Assembly: GCF_002086815.1 (NCBI RefSeq)
Contig: NZ_MVID01000030.1
Coordinates: forward strand, 20,741 to 84,740
DNA from: Mycolicibacterium parafortuitum
GTDB taxonomy: Bacteria > Actinomycetota > Actinomycetes > Mycobacteriales > Mycobacteriaceae
Length of the DNA stretch: 64,000 bases
Direction: 5' to 3'
Made by a program: the position numbers and the translations under genes. The notes below the pieces were generated by a model. The model was not told the DNA's origin. It did no database searches and was given only the letters and a program-made list of their open reading frames with translations. Each line of letters begins with the position of its first letter. Position 1 is the stretch's first letter. Below are positions 1 to 8,564 of the stretch, piece after piece.

Positions 1-557
1 AGATCATCAGCCCGGAGTTCCAGTTCCAGGTGTTCCTCGACGACGTGCGGCTGCCCGCCGACGCGCTGGTCGGCTCCGAGGACGCGGCGATCGCCCAGCT
101 GTTCGCCGGCCTGAACCCCGAGCGCATCATGGGCGCGGCCAGCGCGGTCGGGATGGGCCGGTTCGCGCTGGGCAGGGCCGTCGAATACGTCAAGGTCCGC
201 CAGGTGTGGAAGACACCGATCGGCGCGCATCAGGGGTTGTCACACCCGTTGGCGCAGAACCACATCGAGATCGAGCTCGCGAAACTGATGATGCAGAAGG
301 CCGCGGCACTGTACGACACGGGTGATGACGCGGCCGCCGCCGAGGCGGCGAACATGGCCAAGTACGCCGCGGGTGAGGCGTCGGCGCGGGCGGTCGACCA
401 GGCCGTCCAGTCCCTCGGCGGCAACGGGTTGACGCAGGAGTACGGCGTCGCGGCGATGCTGACGGCGTCGCGGCTGGCCCGCATCGCACCGGTGAGCCGC
501 GAGATGGTGCTGAACTTCGTGGCGCAGACGGCGCTGGGCCTGCCCCGGTCGTACTGA
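1..557 (+). CDS. fadE12: Acyl-CoA dehydrogenase, C-terminal part (5' end outside window)
   Basis: The reading frame is open from base 3, so this is the C-terminal ~185 residues of a longer protein cut by the window edge; the GTG at 30 is internal. The segment matches the end of the middle domain and the helical C-terminal domain of FAD-dependent acyl-CoA dehydrogenases: an ERIMGAASAVGMGRFAL helix, a KTPIGAHQGLSHPLA stretch, and the conserved QSLGGNGLTQEYGV segment near the flavin. The family catalyses alpha-beta dehydrogenation of acyl-CoA in beta-oxidation. Its TGA overlaps the ATG of the next gene (TGATG), so the two are translationally coupled. The symbol is given by synteny with M. tuberculosis Rv0972c-Rv0971c; the substrate cannot be read from the sequence. 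Confidence 0.85.
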   Translation, partial: IISPEFQFQVFLDDVRLPADALVGSEDAAIAQLFAGLNPERIMGAASAVGMGRFALGRAVEYVKVRQVWKTPIGAHQGLSHPLAQNHIEIELAKLMMQKAAALYDTGDDAAAAEAANMAKYAAGEASARAVDQAVQSLGGNGLTQEYGVAAMLTASRLARIAPVSREMVLNFVAQTALGLPRSY

Positions 558-1327
558 TGACGAGCACCCTGGTCCGCTACGAACGCGACGGCGCGGTGGC
601 ACGGCTGACACTGGATTCGCCGCACAACCGCAATGCGCTGTCGTCGGCACTTGTCGGGCAACTCCACGACGGCCTGACCCGCGCCGCCGCCGACGACGGA
701 GTACGCGTCGTGGTGCTCGGCCACACCGGCGGCACCTTCTGCGCGGGAGCCGACCTGGGCGAGGCGGCCGGCCGGGACCCGTCGGAGTTGGCGCTCGACC
801 GGGCCCGGGAGATGACCACGCTGCTCCGCCGGATCCTGGAGCTGCCCCTGCCCGTGCTCGGCGCGATCGACGGGCATGTCCGGGCCGGCGGGCTCGGTCT
901 GATCGGCGCGTGCGACATCGTCGTCGCCGGGGCCGCGAGCACGTTCGCGTTGACCGAGGCGCGGATCGGGCTGGCGCCGTCGATCATCTCGCTGACGTTG
1001 CTGCCGAAGCTGACCGCCCGGGCGGCGGGGCGTTATTTCGTCACCGGCGAGAAGTTCGGGGCCGCCGAGGCCGCCGCCATCGGGTTGGTCACGATGGCCT
1101 GCGACGACGTCCCCGCGGCGGTCGCGGACCTGACGGGCGCAATCGTGCAGGGTTCGCCGCAGGGGCTGGCCGCGTCCAAAGCGTTGACGACGGCGGCGGT
1201 AATCGGCGACTTCGAGCGCCGCGCAGAGAAATTGACACAGGAGTCGGCAGCGCTGTTCTGCTCTGCGGAGGCCCGCGAGGGGATGCAGGCGTTCCTGGAG
1301 AAGCGGCCGCCGCGCTGGGTGGGCTGA
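557..1327 (+). CDS. echA7: Enoyl-CoA hydratase/isomerase family protein (EchA7-like)
   Basis: 256 residues, the usual crotonase length. The oxyanion-hole signatures are visible: GGTFCAGADL near residue 57 and VRAGGLGLIGACDIVVAG near residue 100, followed by FALTEARIGLAPS. Aligned by eye to rat mitochondrial enoyl-CoA hydratase, the second catalytic glutamate (ALTEARIG) is kept, but the first (GGCELA) is replaced by glycine (AGGLGLI). One acid is therefore missing, which suggests a specialised hydratase or isomerase rather than a bulk beta-oxidation enzyme. It starts inside the stop of the acyl-CoA dehydrogenase gene, so the two probably act in sequence on the same acyl-CoA. The symbol rests on synteny. 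Confidence 0.8.
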   Translation: MTSTLVRYERDGAVARLTLDSPHNRNALSSALVGQLHDGLTRAAADDGVRVVVLGHTGGTFCAGADLGEAAGRDPSELALDRAREMTTLLRRILELPLPVLGAIDGHVRAGGLGLIGACDIVVAGAASTFALTEARIGLAPSIISLTLLPKLTARAAGRYFVTGEKFGAAEAAAIGLVTMACDDVPAAVADLTGAIVQGSPQGLAASKALTTAAVIGDFERRAEKLTQESAALFCSAEAREGMQAFLEKRPPRWVG

Positions 1328-1417
1328 CCAGCTCACAGTTTGATCAAGGCACTTGCATGTGCCGACGTTCGTCGTAGGCTCGTGGGCGATGTGCGCAGCG
1401 ACGAGCTTGAGGTCACG

Positions 1418-2002
1418 GTGAGCACCCCCGCCTCCCGCAGTGGGTCGATGCGCGCTGCCGACACCGACCGCATCGAGGTTGCCCAGTTACTGACTGACGC
1501 CGCCGCCTCCGGAAAGCTCGGTCTGACCGAGTACGAGAGCCGCCTGAACAGGGCTTACGCGGCACAAACCTATGACGAGCTGGACCGGCTGGCGGCCGAT
1601 CTGCCCGGTGCGGTGACCCGCGGCCGCAGCGGTCCTTGCCGGCCCGCGCCGTCGAGCGTGCTGCTGGCGCTGCTGAGCGGATTCGAACGCCGCGGCCGCT
1701 GGAACGTGCCGCGGCGGCTGACCACCATCGCGTTGTGGGGCGGCGGTGTGGTGGATCTGCGCTACGCCGATTTCACCGCCCCCGAGGTGGAGATCCGCTC
1801 GTACTCGATCATGGGCGGGCAGACGATCCTGGTGCCGCCGGAGGTCAACGTGGATCTTCGCGGGATCGGCGTGATGGGCAGCTTCGACGACAGTGTCGAC
1901 GGCGACGGCTCCCCCGGCGCCCCAGTGGTGCGCATCCGGGGACTGTCGGTATGCGGCAGCGTCACCGTCAAGCGCAAGAAGCGCAAGCCCGCGAAGGCCT
2001 GA
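1418..2002 (+). CDS. DUF1707 (SHOCT-like) domain protein
   Basis: About 194 residues. The N-terminal 55 residues match DUF1707: the MRAADTDRIEVAQLL segment, then KLGLTEYESRLNRAYAAQTYDELDRLAADLP. The C-terminal half (residues ~85-180) is beta-rich, with repeated G-I-MGG-like turns (SYSIMGGQTILVPPEVNV), as in bacterial cell-wall-active or LiaF-like antibiotic response proteins. There is no signal peptide, and it ends in a basic KRKKRKPAKA tail. I chose the GTG at 1418 because GAGG lies six bases upstream and the product then begins just before the domain; the ATG at 1448 and GTG at 1391 are alternatives. By position it corresponds to Rv0966c. The function is unknown. Confidence 0.75.
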   Translation: MSTPASRSGSMRAADTDRIEVAQLLTDAAASGKLGLTEYESRLNRAYAAQTYDELDRLAADLPGAVTRGRSGPCRPAPSSVLLALLSGFERRGRWNVPRRLTTIALWGGGVVDLRYADFTAPEVEIRSYSIMGGQTILVPPEVNVDLRGIGVMGSFDDSVDGDGSPGAPVVRIRGLSVCGSVTVKRKKRKPAKA

Positions 2003-2015
2003 CCCGCGCCCGCCC

Positions 2016-2320
2016 AAACCCTCCCGGCGAACTCCTCAACGCGACTCGTCCCTCGCCGCTTGATCGTCGTCCGCGCAAACCCTCCCGGCGAACTCCTCAA
2101 CGCGACTCGTCCCTCGCCGCTTGATCGTCGTCCGCGCAAACCCTCCCGGCGAACTCCTCAACGCGACTCGTCCCTCGCCGCTTGATCGTCGTCCGCGCAA
2201 ACCCTCCCGGCGAACTCCTCAACGCGACTCGTCCCTCGCCGCTTGATCGTCGTCCGCGCAAACCCTCCCGGCGAACTCCTCAACGCGACTCGTCCCTCGC
2301 CGCTTGATCGTCGTCCGCCC
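2016..2320. repeat. Five exact tandem copies of a 61-bp unit
   Basis: The unit begins AAACCCTCCCGGCGAACTCC and ends GATCGTCGTCCGCGC. Copies start at 2016, 2077, 2138, 2199 and 2260 with a constant 61-base period and no internal difference that I can find. The array fills the whole gap between two convergent genes (ends at 2002 and 2323). Because 61 is not a multiple of 3, it cannot encode a repeated peptide. On the minus strand each unit carries a TTGAGGAG purine run resembling a ribosome binding site. It resembles mycobacterial VNTR/MIRU loci in size and placement, but I cannot assign it to a named family. Confidence 0.95.
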
Positions 2321-2322
2321 TG

Positions 2323-4302
2323 TCACCGCCGGCGCTTCGCGCTCAGGTAGTCGCCGACCACCGCCGCGCCCAGGCCGTCCAGATCCGGCACCACCACCCG
2401 GCCGCCGACCCGGCGGGCCACCTGGTCGATGAAACGGGCCAGGCCCGGGTCACTGCCGAGCCGGAAGATCGTCACCTGCGCCCCCAGCCGGGCCACCTCG
2501 TCGAAGCCGCGCACGGTGTGCGCGATGGTGCGCGGGTGCGGCGGGTAGTCGAAGAACACTGAAGGACTCCCGTTGCCGTCGAAGTCCTCCAGATGCGCGG
2601 TGGGCTCCCCGTCGGTAACGACGAGGATCACCGGCTGCGCATTGGGGTGCCTGCGCAGGTGCCGAGTGGCCAGCGCCAGCGCGTGGTGCAGGTTGGTGCC
2701 CTGCTCGTAGACACCCTCAAGCCCGGTCAGTTCGGCGGCGGTGACGGTGCGGGCGTACCGCCCGAACGCGACGATCTGCAGCGCATCCGACCGGAACCGG
2801 GTACTGACGAGATGGTTGAGCGCCAACGCCGTCTGCTTCATCGGCAGCCACCGGTTCTCCATCACCATCGAGAACGACGTGTCGACCAGCAGCGCGACCG
2901 CGGCTTGGGTGCGGGTCTCGGTCTCGGAGATCTCGACGTCCTCGACGGTGACCCGGATGCGCGGTGCCGGCCGCGCCGCCTCGCCCGTCCCTGCCTCCCG
3001 CAGCACGGCATTGGTCAGCGTCCGGGTCACGTTCCACGGTTCGGTGTCGCCGAACTGCCACGGCCGGGTGGCGCCGGTCAGCTCCCCGGCGGCACCGGCG
3101 CGGCGGGTGTCGCGTTCGCCGTGCCGGCCCGACAGTTGTTGCGCCACATCCCGTAACGCGGCTTGGCCGAGTTGGCGCATCGCCTTCGGCGACAACCGCC
3201 ACTGCCCGTCCGAACCGCGGTCGAGGAAGCCCTGGTTCATCAGCGCCCGCTCCAGCTCGGCCAGCGTGCGCGCGTTCACCGCGGCCTCGTCGCCGAGCTG
3301 ACGGGCCAGCATGTCCAGGTCGACGTCGTCCATCGACGCCCCCGAATAGCTCTGCGACAGTTGCTCGGCGAGCTGCTCGAGCTCGGCGATGTCGGCCAGC
3401 GCCTGGGCCCCCTCGCCCATGCCGAGCGGGTCGTCACCGGAGAACCGCTGCGACCCCGACCAGTCCTCACCGGGCCGGGCGGCCTGTAGGTGCGAATCGA
3501 GACGGTTCAGCGCGTTCATCAGCGACGGCGAGCCGAAAGCCTGCTGCGCCAACGCATCCAGTTCGGCACGCTGTTGCTCGGACAGGCTGTTGCGGAAGCG
3601 CTGGGCCGCCGCGGCGCGCTGGGCCAGCGAATCGAGCAACTGGTCGATGTTCTGCGGGTTCTCCGGGAAGAACTCGCCGTGCTTGGCCATGAACTCGTCG
3701 AAATCCTGTTGCGAGTCCTCGCCGCGGGCGTGCTTGTCGAGCAGATCGTTGAGGTCGTCGAGCATCTCGTTGACCCGCTGGCGGTCCTCGTCGGTGGCGT
3801 TCTCCAGCGCCTGCTTCATCCCGGCGAAGCGCTGGTCGAGCATCTCCCGACCCATCAGATCCTTGATCTGGTCGTACTTCTCGCGCGCCTCCGCCGACCG
3901 CCAGTCGTACTCGGCGAGCTCCTGCACGGCCTTGGCGGGTGACGGCGACAACGATTCCAGTTGCAGCTCACCGAATCTGGCGTCGTCATCGAGGGCCCGG
4001 GCCAGTTCCTTGCGCTCGGCGAGCACCGCCTCGTCGAGCAGCTTCTTGATCTCGGCGAGCGTGCCGTCGAGGTTGTTGCGCTGCAACAGTTCCCGTCGTC
4101 GGCGGTTGGCCTCGGCGGCGAGTTTGTCGGCACCGGGCATGTTCCGGGTGCCGCGTCGCAGCATCTCCGCGAGCGCACGCCGCGGCGAGGTGCCCTCCAT
4201 GACGTCCTGACCGATCGCCTCCAGCGCCTCCCGAAGGTCGACGGGAGGCGCCAGCGGGTCCGGGCCGCCGGTGTAGCGCGAGTACCGCGACGTCCTGCTC
4301 AT
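2323..4302 (-). CDS. VWA-domain protein partnered with a MoxR-type AAA+ ATPase (Rv0959-like)
   Basis: 659 residues. The C-terminal third is a von Willebrand factor A domain with an intact MIDAS motif (VDTSFSM, i.e. DxSxS) near residue 472 and VTDGEPTAH downstream. The long N-terminal part is charged and helical, rich in Glu, Gln and Ala, and likely a coiled-coil interaction region. Its ATG lies 2 bases after the stop of the AAA+ gene, so the two form an operon. MoxR-ATPase/VWA pairs generally act as chaperone-like or metal-insertion machines, with the VWA protein as client adaptor; the client here is unknown. By position it matches Rv0959. No signal peptide or membrane segment is seen, so it is probably cytoplasmic. 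Confidence 0.85.
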   Translation of the reverse strand: MSRTSRYSRYTGGPDPLAPPVDLREALEAIGQDVMEGTSPRRALAEMLRRGTRNMPGADKLAAEANRRRRELLQRNNLDGTLAEIKKLLDEAVLAERKELARALDDDARFGELQLESLSPSPAKAVQELAEYDWRSAEAREKYDQIKDLMGREMLDQRFAGMKQALENATDEDRQRVNEMLDDLNDLLDKHARGEDSQQDFDEFMAKHGEFFPENPQNIDQLLDSLAQRAAAAQRFRNSLSEQQRAELDALAQQAFGSPSLMNALNRLDSHLQAARPGEDWSGSQRFSGDDPLGMGEGAQALADIAELEQLAEQLSQSYSGASMDDVDLDMLARQLGDEAAVNARTLAELERALMNQGFLDRGSDGQWRLSPKAMRQLGQAALRDVAQQLSGRHGERDTRRAGAAGELTGATRPWQFGDTEPWNVTRTLTNAVLREAGTGEAARPAPRIRVTVEDVEISETETRTQAAVALLVDTSFSMVMENRWLPMKQTALALNHLVSTRFRSDALQIVAFGRYARTVTAAELTGLEGVYEQGTNLHHALALATRHLRRHPNAQPVILVVTDGEPTAHLEDFDGNGSPSVFFDYPPHPRTIAHTVRGFDEVARLGAQVTIFRLGSDPGLARFIDQVARRVGGRVVVPDLDGLGAAVVGDYLSAKRRR

Positions 4303-4304
4303 GC

Positions 4305-5696
4305 TCAGCCGTAGACCGTCTCGCCCTGGTCGGACACCTTGTCGATCCGTTTCGCCAAATACAGCGCCTCCAGGGCCAGCTCGATCGCGGCGGCCCGCTG
4401 ACCCTCGGACTGCGCGCCGAGCCGCTGCTGGATCTCGGCGACGGCGGACACCTCCGGCAGCGCGGCCAGCACCTGGCGGGCCGACACCCGGTCGCCGGTG
4501 GTGACCGGCGAACCGCCCTCGACCGCGGTGACGATCGGGCCGACGTCGATCCCGCCGAGCAGACGCTGCGCGGTCTCGGCGGTCGCACGCCGCAACAGAT
4601 GCTCGAGGATGGCCTGTTCGCGGCCCTCCTCGCCGGACTCGAACTCCAGCTTGCCGCGCAGCACGTCGACGATCGAGCCGAGGTCCACGACGCGCGCGAC
4701 GGGCTCGTCCTCACCGAGCACCGCGGCGCGGTGGCGTGCGGAGGCGGCGACGGTCTCCGCGGCCGCGATCGCGAAGCGCGCGGACACCCCGGAGCGCTGG
4801 TCGATCGAACTGGACTCACGCAGCGCGCGGGCGAACCGGGCCAGGATCTGCAGCAGGTACTCGGGCACCTCGGCGGCCAGGTGCGCCTCCTGGACGATGA
4901 CGCCGACCTCGGCGTCGAGCTCCTGCGGGTAGTGGGTGCGGATCTCGGCGCCGAACCGGTCCTTCAGCGGGGTGATGATGCGGCCGCGGTTGGTGTAGTC
5001 CTCGGGATTGGCGCTGGCGACGACGAGCACGTCGAGCGGCAGCCGCAGCGTGTAGCCGCGCACCTGGATGTCGCGCTCCTCCATCACGTTGAGCATCGAG
5101 ACCTGGATCCGCTCGGCGAGATCGGGCAGTTCGTTGACCGCGACGATGCCGCGATGCGCGCGCGGGATCAGGCCGTAGGCGATGGTCTCGGGATCGCCGA
5201 GGCTGCGGCCCTCGGCCACCTTGATCGGATCGATGTCGCCGACCAGGTCCGCGACGCTGGTGTCGGGGGTGGCCAGCTTCTCGGTGTAGCGCTCGCTGCG
5301 GTGCTTCCACGCGACCGGCAGGTCGTCGCCCGAGTCGGCGGCCCGGCGGATCGACTCCGGGGTGATCGGGCTGTACGGGTGCTCGCCGAGCTCGGATCCG
5401 GAGATCACCGGCGTCCACTCGTCGAGCATCCCGGTCAGGGCGCGCAGCAGGCGGGTCTTGCCCTGGCCGCGCTCGCCGAGTAGCACGATGTCGTGCCCGG
5501 CGATCAGTGCCCGCTCCAGCTGCGGGATGACGGTGTCCTCGAAGCCCAGGATGCCGGGCCACACCTCGTCGACGGGCGCTCCCGAAGCCAGCGCGGCCAG
5601 CAGGTTCTCCCTGATCTCGGCCTTGACGCTGCGCTCGCGATGCCCGGACGCCCGCAGTTCACCGACGGTGCGGGGGAGGTCGTTAGGTGAAGTCAC
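4305..5696 (-). CDS. AAA+ ATPase, magnesium-chelatase/MoxR type (Rv0958-like)
   Basis: 463 residues. Walker A is GERGQGKTRLLR near residue 73, the Walker B-like acidic stretch is IVAVNELPDL near residue 184, and sensor-1 is VVASANPEDYTNRGR near residue 205, in the order expected for a ChlI/MoxR AAA+ module. The C-terminal ~130 residues form a helical lid. It is annotated in mycobacteria as a magnesium chelatase, but no other chelatase subunit or tetrapyrrole gene is nearby; pairing with the downstream VWA gene favours a MoxR-like remodelling role. The start is an ATG at 5696, separated from the catabolic operon upstream by a perfect hairpin. By position it matches Rv0958. Confidence 0.85.
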   Translation of the reverse strand: MTSPNDLPRTVGELRASGHRERSVKAEIRENLLAALASGAPVDEVWPGILGFEDTVIPQLERALIAGHDIVLLGERGQGKTRLLRALTGMLDEWTPVISGSELGEHPYSPITPESIRRAADSGDDLPVAWKHRSERYTEKLATPDTSVADLVGDIDPIKVAEGRSLGDPETIAYGLIPRAHRGIVAVNELPDLAERIQVSMLNVMEERDIQVRGYTLRLPLDVLVVASANPEDYTNRGRIITPLKDRFGAEIRTHYPQELDAEVGVIVQEAHLAAEVPEYLLQILARFARALRESSSIDQRSGVSARFAIAAAETVAASARHRAAVLGEDEPVARVVDLGSIVDVLRGKLEFESGEEGREQAILEHLLRRATAETAQRLLGGIDVGPIVTAVEGGSPVTTGDRVSARQVLAALPEVSAVAEIQQRLGAQSEGQRAAAIELALEALYLAKRIDKVSDQGETVYG

Positions 5697-5770
5697 CTCT
5701 CCAAGCTACGACGGTCGGCGACATCAAGCACGAACTGTCTGCTTTCAGCGCAACGAACCGGCTGCCGGGC

Positions 5771-5805
5771 ACCGTTGGGCCAGAAGGGGGATTCGGCCCA
5801 ACGGT
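5771..5805 (-). terminator. Perfect 11-bp hairpin closing the catabolic operon
   Basis: ACCGTTGGGCC (5771-5781) and GGCCCAACGGT (5795-5805) are exact inverted repeats with a 13-base loop. It lies 14 bases past the stop of the last catabolic gene and before the AAA+ gene on the same strand, so it fits a transcription terminator. There is no U-tract, as is common in mycobacteria. Confidence 0.7.
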
Positions 5806-5818
5806 GCGGTCCGGCGGC

Positions 5819-7249
5819 CTACTCCGCGGCGGGCGCGGCACCCACCTTCTCGTACTTGCGGACGTCGTTGACGACGTCCAGGCGCTGCTCGGTGGTCCAG
5901 TCGAGCTGCGTCTTCGGGGTTTCGGCACCCTCGAAGGCACGCTCGTAGGACAGCAGGTCCCAGCCGTACTCGTGGGGCAGGTAGTCGTTGCGGATGAACC
6001 GGGTGCGGATGTCGTCCGGGAAGGTCTGCACCTGGCCGTTGAGGATCACGGTCTCGACCTTGCCGGGCTGGTACAGCACCTTGATGTCGGCCACCGGGTC
6101 CCCGTCGACGACGATGATGTCGGCGAGTTTGCCCTCGGCGAGGACGCCGAGATCGCCGGGCAGCCCCATCGCGTTGGCGCCGTGTTTGGTGCCGGCCTGG
6201 ATGGCCTCCAGCGAGCTCATGCCCGTGTAGAGCATCAGCATCTCCAGCTCGCGGGCGTGCCACTGGCCGTACGGAACCAGCGAGAAACCGCTGTCGGTGC
6301 CCATCGCGAACTTCACCCCGGCCGCATACGCGCGGTGCAGGCTGTCCATGGTGGCGTCGTTCATCCGCTTCGTCGCCTCCGAGATCGACGGGCGCACCCG
6401 CAGCGTCTCGGCGAACTCCACGATGTGATGCATCAGCAGTTGTGTCGGCGCCAACGGGATCTGGCTCTTGGCCAGCTTCTCGATCGTGGCGTCCGACATG
6501 TGGTTGCCGTGCATGATGTGGTCGAAGCCGGCTTCCACCGCCGCGTTCATCTCACCGTCGCCGCGGGCGTGGATGGTGATCTGCATGCCCAACTGGTGGG
6601 CCAGATCGGCGCACAGCTTCAGCTCGTCGTTGGTGAACGCCTGGTAGTCACCGAACGGGCTGTCGGCGAGCTTGATCAGGTCGACGCCGGCCTTCTTCTG
6701 GCGCCTGATCTCGGCGATCATCTCGTCGGGGGTGTTGGTCAGCTTGCCGGTGCTGGACTCCGGATTGCCGGTGGCATCCGGGAACCAGTCGGTCAGGCCG
6801 TTGCTGGTGGTGAGATACCTTCCCGCCGAGGTCATCCGGGGACCGTGCACGATCCCGCGTTTGATGCCCTCCCGCAGCCCGACGCCGATGTAGTACGAAC
6901 CGCCCGGCTGCGAGATGCTGGTGACGCCTGCGGCGAGCACCTTCTCGATGTTGGCCGCCGCGATCAGCGTCCGGACCTCCGGCGGCGTGTACATCGAGAT
7001 CTCTTCCTCGGTGCGCGCCAGCCCATAGGTCATGTGGCAGTGGATGTCGATCAGGCCCGGCATCACGGTCTTGCCGCGGGCGTCGATCACCTCAAGGTCG
7101 GCACCCCGGGGAATGTCGGTCTCCCGGTCGACGGTGCCCATCTTGACGATCCGCGCATCGCGCACCAGCACCGCGCAATCCGGGATCGGCGGATTGGCGT
7201 CGCCGTCGACGACGGTGCCGTTCTCGATCAGCAACCAGCGATCGGTCAT
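5819..7249 (-). CDS. Amidohydrolase family metal-dependent hydrolase
   Basis: 476 residues from the ATG at 7249. The frame stays open upstream, but that part lies antisense-like inside the hydrolase gene and is not conserved in type. Metal-ligand landmarks of the amidohydrolase superfamily are in order: the HxH pair in PGLIDIHCHMTYG (His70, His72), HARGDGEMNAAV, a following His in DHIMHGNHM, and the Asp in FAMGTDSGFSL. The N-terminal strand (LLIENGTVVDGD) and C-terminal DIIVVDGDP complete the small beta domain of imidazolonepropionase- or dipeptidase-like members. These enzymes hydrolyse amide or cyclic C-N bonds. It is the last gene of the operon, overlapping its predecessor by ATGA. The substrate is unknown. 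Confidence 0.85.
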   Translation of the reverse strand: MTDRWLLIENGTVVDGDANPPIPDCAVLVRDARIVKMGTVDRETDIPRGADLEVIDARGKTVMPGLIDIHCHMTYGLARTEEEISMYTPPEVRTLIAAANIEKVLAAGVTSISQPGGSYYIGVGLREGIKRGIVHGPRMTSAGRYLTTSNGLTDWFPDATGNPESSTGKLTNTPDEMIAEIRRQKKAGVDLIKLADSPFGDYQAFTNDELKLCADLAHQLGMQITIHARGDGEMNAAVEAGFDHIMHGNHMSDATIEKLAKSQIPLAPTQLLMHHIVEFAETLRVRPSISEATKRMNDATMDSLHRAYAAGVKFAMGTDSGFSLVPYGQWHARELEMLMLYTGMSSLEAIQAGTKHGANAMGLPGDLGVLAEGKLADIIVVDGDPVADIKVLYQPGKVETVILNGQVQTFPDDIRTRFIRNDYLPHEYGWDLLSYERAFEGAETPKTQLDWTTEQRLDVVNDVRKYEKVGAAPAAE

Positions 7250-8109
7250 CTCAGTCCTCCCACACCGTGTTTGCGGACCAGTTCGACGAACAGGTCCGGG
7301 TTCTCGAAGTACGGGGCGTGCCCGCAGCCGGGCATCAGCTCCAGGACCGCCCCGGGCAGGTTCCGGCTCGCCTCCTCCCCCATCGACGGCGGGGTCCACT
7401 TGTCGTCGGCACCCCACACCAGCAGCACGGGGAGCTCCGGCAGCAGCTTGGCCAGCTCGGCGTCCTGCCGAAAAGCGTTGCAGTCCTTGTCCAGCCACTC
7501 CGACACCTTCAACAGCGCCTGCTTGGCCCCGGTGGAGGAGTTGATCATCGACTCTTCCCGCACCCACGCCTCGGTCACCATGTCCGGATCCGAGACCAGG
7601 AACGTCAGCTTGCGCCGCACACCCTCGACGCTGCCGTCGGAGAGCACCTCCGGCGGCGTGTGGAACTCCTGCGGGAAGTCACCGACGCCGACCGATCCGA
7701 TCAGCACCAGCCCTGCCACGAGATCGGGCCGTTGCACCGCGATCGCCGCGGCGACATGCCCGCCCAGCGACGTCCCGAGGAACGTCACCTTGGTCAGCCC
7801 GAGGGAATCCAGCACGCCGGCGATCACGTCGGCGAAACCCTGACCGGTGTAGTCGATGTCCTCGCGCTTCTCGGCCAGGCCGTGGCCCGGGAAGTCGATG
7901 GCCAGCACACGGAAGCCCTCGGCGACCAGACCGGGCATCACGGGCACGAACCGGTCGGCACGCGACCCGGCGCCGTGCAGGCACACCAGCACGTGGTCGC
8001 CGGAACCCGACTCGACGACCCGGGTGGTGACGCCCGCACCGGTGACGGGGTAGGAGATCACCGTCTCGCGCCCGTGGTGGAACGGGTAGCGGCGGTACTG
8101 CTCGGTCAC
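7246..8109 (-). CDS. Alpha/beta hydrolase
   Basis: 287 residues with a GTG start that overlaps the stop of the preceding gene (GTGA). The oxyanion segment LVCLHGAGSRADR (residues ~41-53), the nucleophile elbow LGTSLGGH (Ser114), the acid in WGADDKWTP and the histidine in GCGHAPYFE form a complete Ser-Asp-His triad. The overall pattern resembles MhpC/BphD-type C-C bond hydrolases, which cleave meta-ring-fission products; the lid substrate residues cannot be judged by eye. Its place behind a ring-cleavage dioxygenase supports that role, but a simple esterase or lactonase is also possible. Confidence 0.85.
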   Translation of the reverse strand: MTEQYRRYPFHHGRETVISYPVTGAGVTTRVVESGSGDHVLVCLHGAGSRADRFVPVMPGLVAEGFRVLAIDFPGHGLAEKREDIDYTGQGFADVIAGVLDSLGLTKVTFLGTSLGGHVAAAIAVQRPDLVAGLVLIGSVGVGDFPQEFHTPPEVLSDGSVEGVRRKLTFLVSDPDMVTEAWVREESMINSSTGAKQALLKVSEWLDKDCNAFRQDAELAKLLPELPVLLVWGADDKWTPPSMGEEASRNLPGAVLELMPGCGHAPYFENPDLFVELVRKHGVGGLR

Positions 8110-8510
8110 GATGCGGCCGGGCGCACCGCGAGCGCCTCGATCTCGACGCGCGCCGCTTCCTCAACCAGGCCACCAATGATCAGCAGCGTGTTCGGGGGGT
8201 ACACGCCGGAGGGGTAGATCTCGGGGAACTTCTCCATCCGGCCCTTCATGAAGTCCGGGACCATCTCGCGCCCCACCAGGTAGGTGCGGAAGCCGATGAC
8301 GTGCTCGAAGCCCAGCCCGGCGGCGGCCAGGGCGACACCGAGGTTGTCGAAGGTGGCCTTCACCTGCTCGACGCCGTCGGAGGTCGGGAAGTTCCCGTCG
8401 GCGTCGGCGCCCAGTTGCCCGGACAGCACGACGATCTCGCCGGGCTTTCCGATCCCCAGCGTGGAGTAGTTGCCGAACTTGGGGAGGGGGGCGTCCTGGT
8501 AGGTAATCAC
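8106..8510 (-). CDS. RidA/YjgF-family protein, possible deaminase-type pathway enzyme
   Basis: 134 residues, the typical RidA length, with a GTG start behind a purine-rich leader (AAGAAAAGAGATAG). The family frame is clear: GIGKPGEIVVLSGQLGAD, then VKATFDNLGVALAAAGLGFEHVI and the closing RVEIEALAV. At the position of the catalytic arginine of classical RidA (PARS..VEV) this protein has PPNTLLIIGG, so the residue needed for imine deamination in RidA is absent. Members of this superfamily act as 2-aminomuconate deaminases in aminoaromatic meta-cleavage pathways, which would suit the neighbours; the missing Arg leaves the chemistry open. Confidence 0.85.
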   Translation of the reverse strand: MITYQDAPLPKFGNYSTLGIGKPGEIVVLSGQLGADADGNFPTSDGVEQVKATFDNLGVALAAAGLGFEHVIGFRTYLVGREMVPDFMKGRMEKFPEIYPSGVYPPNTLLIIGGLVEEAARVEIEALAVRPAAS

Positions 8511-8564
8511 TGATCTATCTCTTTTCTTCGCTGTGTTTTTCGGTGTTGCTGTGATTTCGGTGTT

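Noticed and set aside
2016..2320. CRISPR array
   Set aside because: The units are contiguous and identical, with no variable spacers and no cas genes; it is a tandem repeat.
5687..7843. A 718-codon plus-strand frame
   Set aside because: It is complementary to the amidohydrolase and hydrolase genes, whose catalytic motifs are intact; no family pattern is seen.
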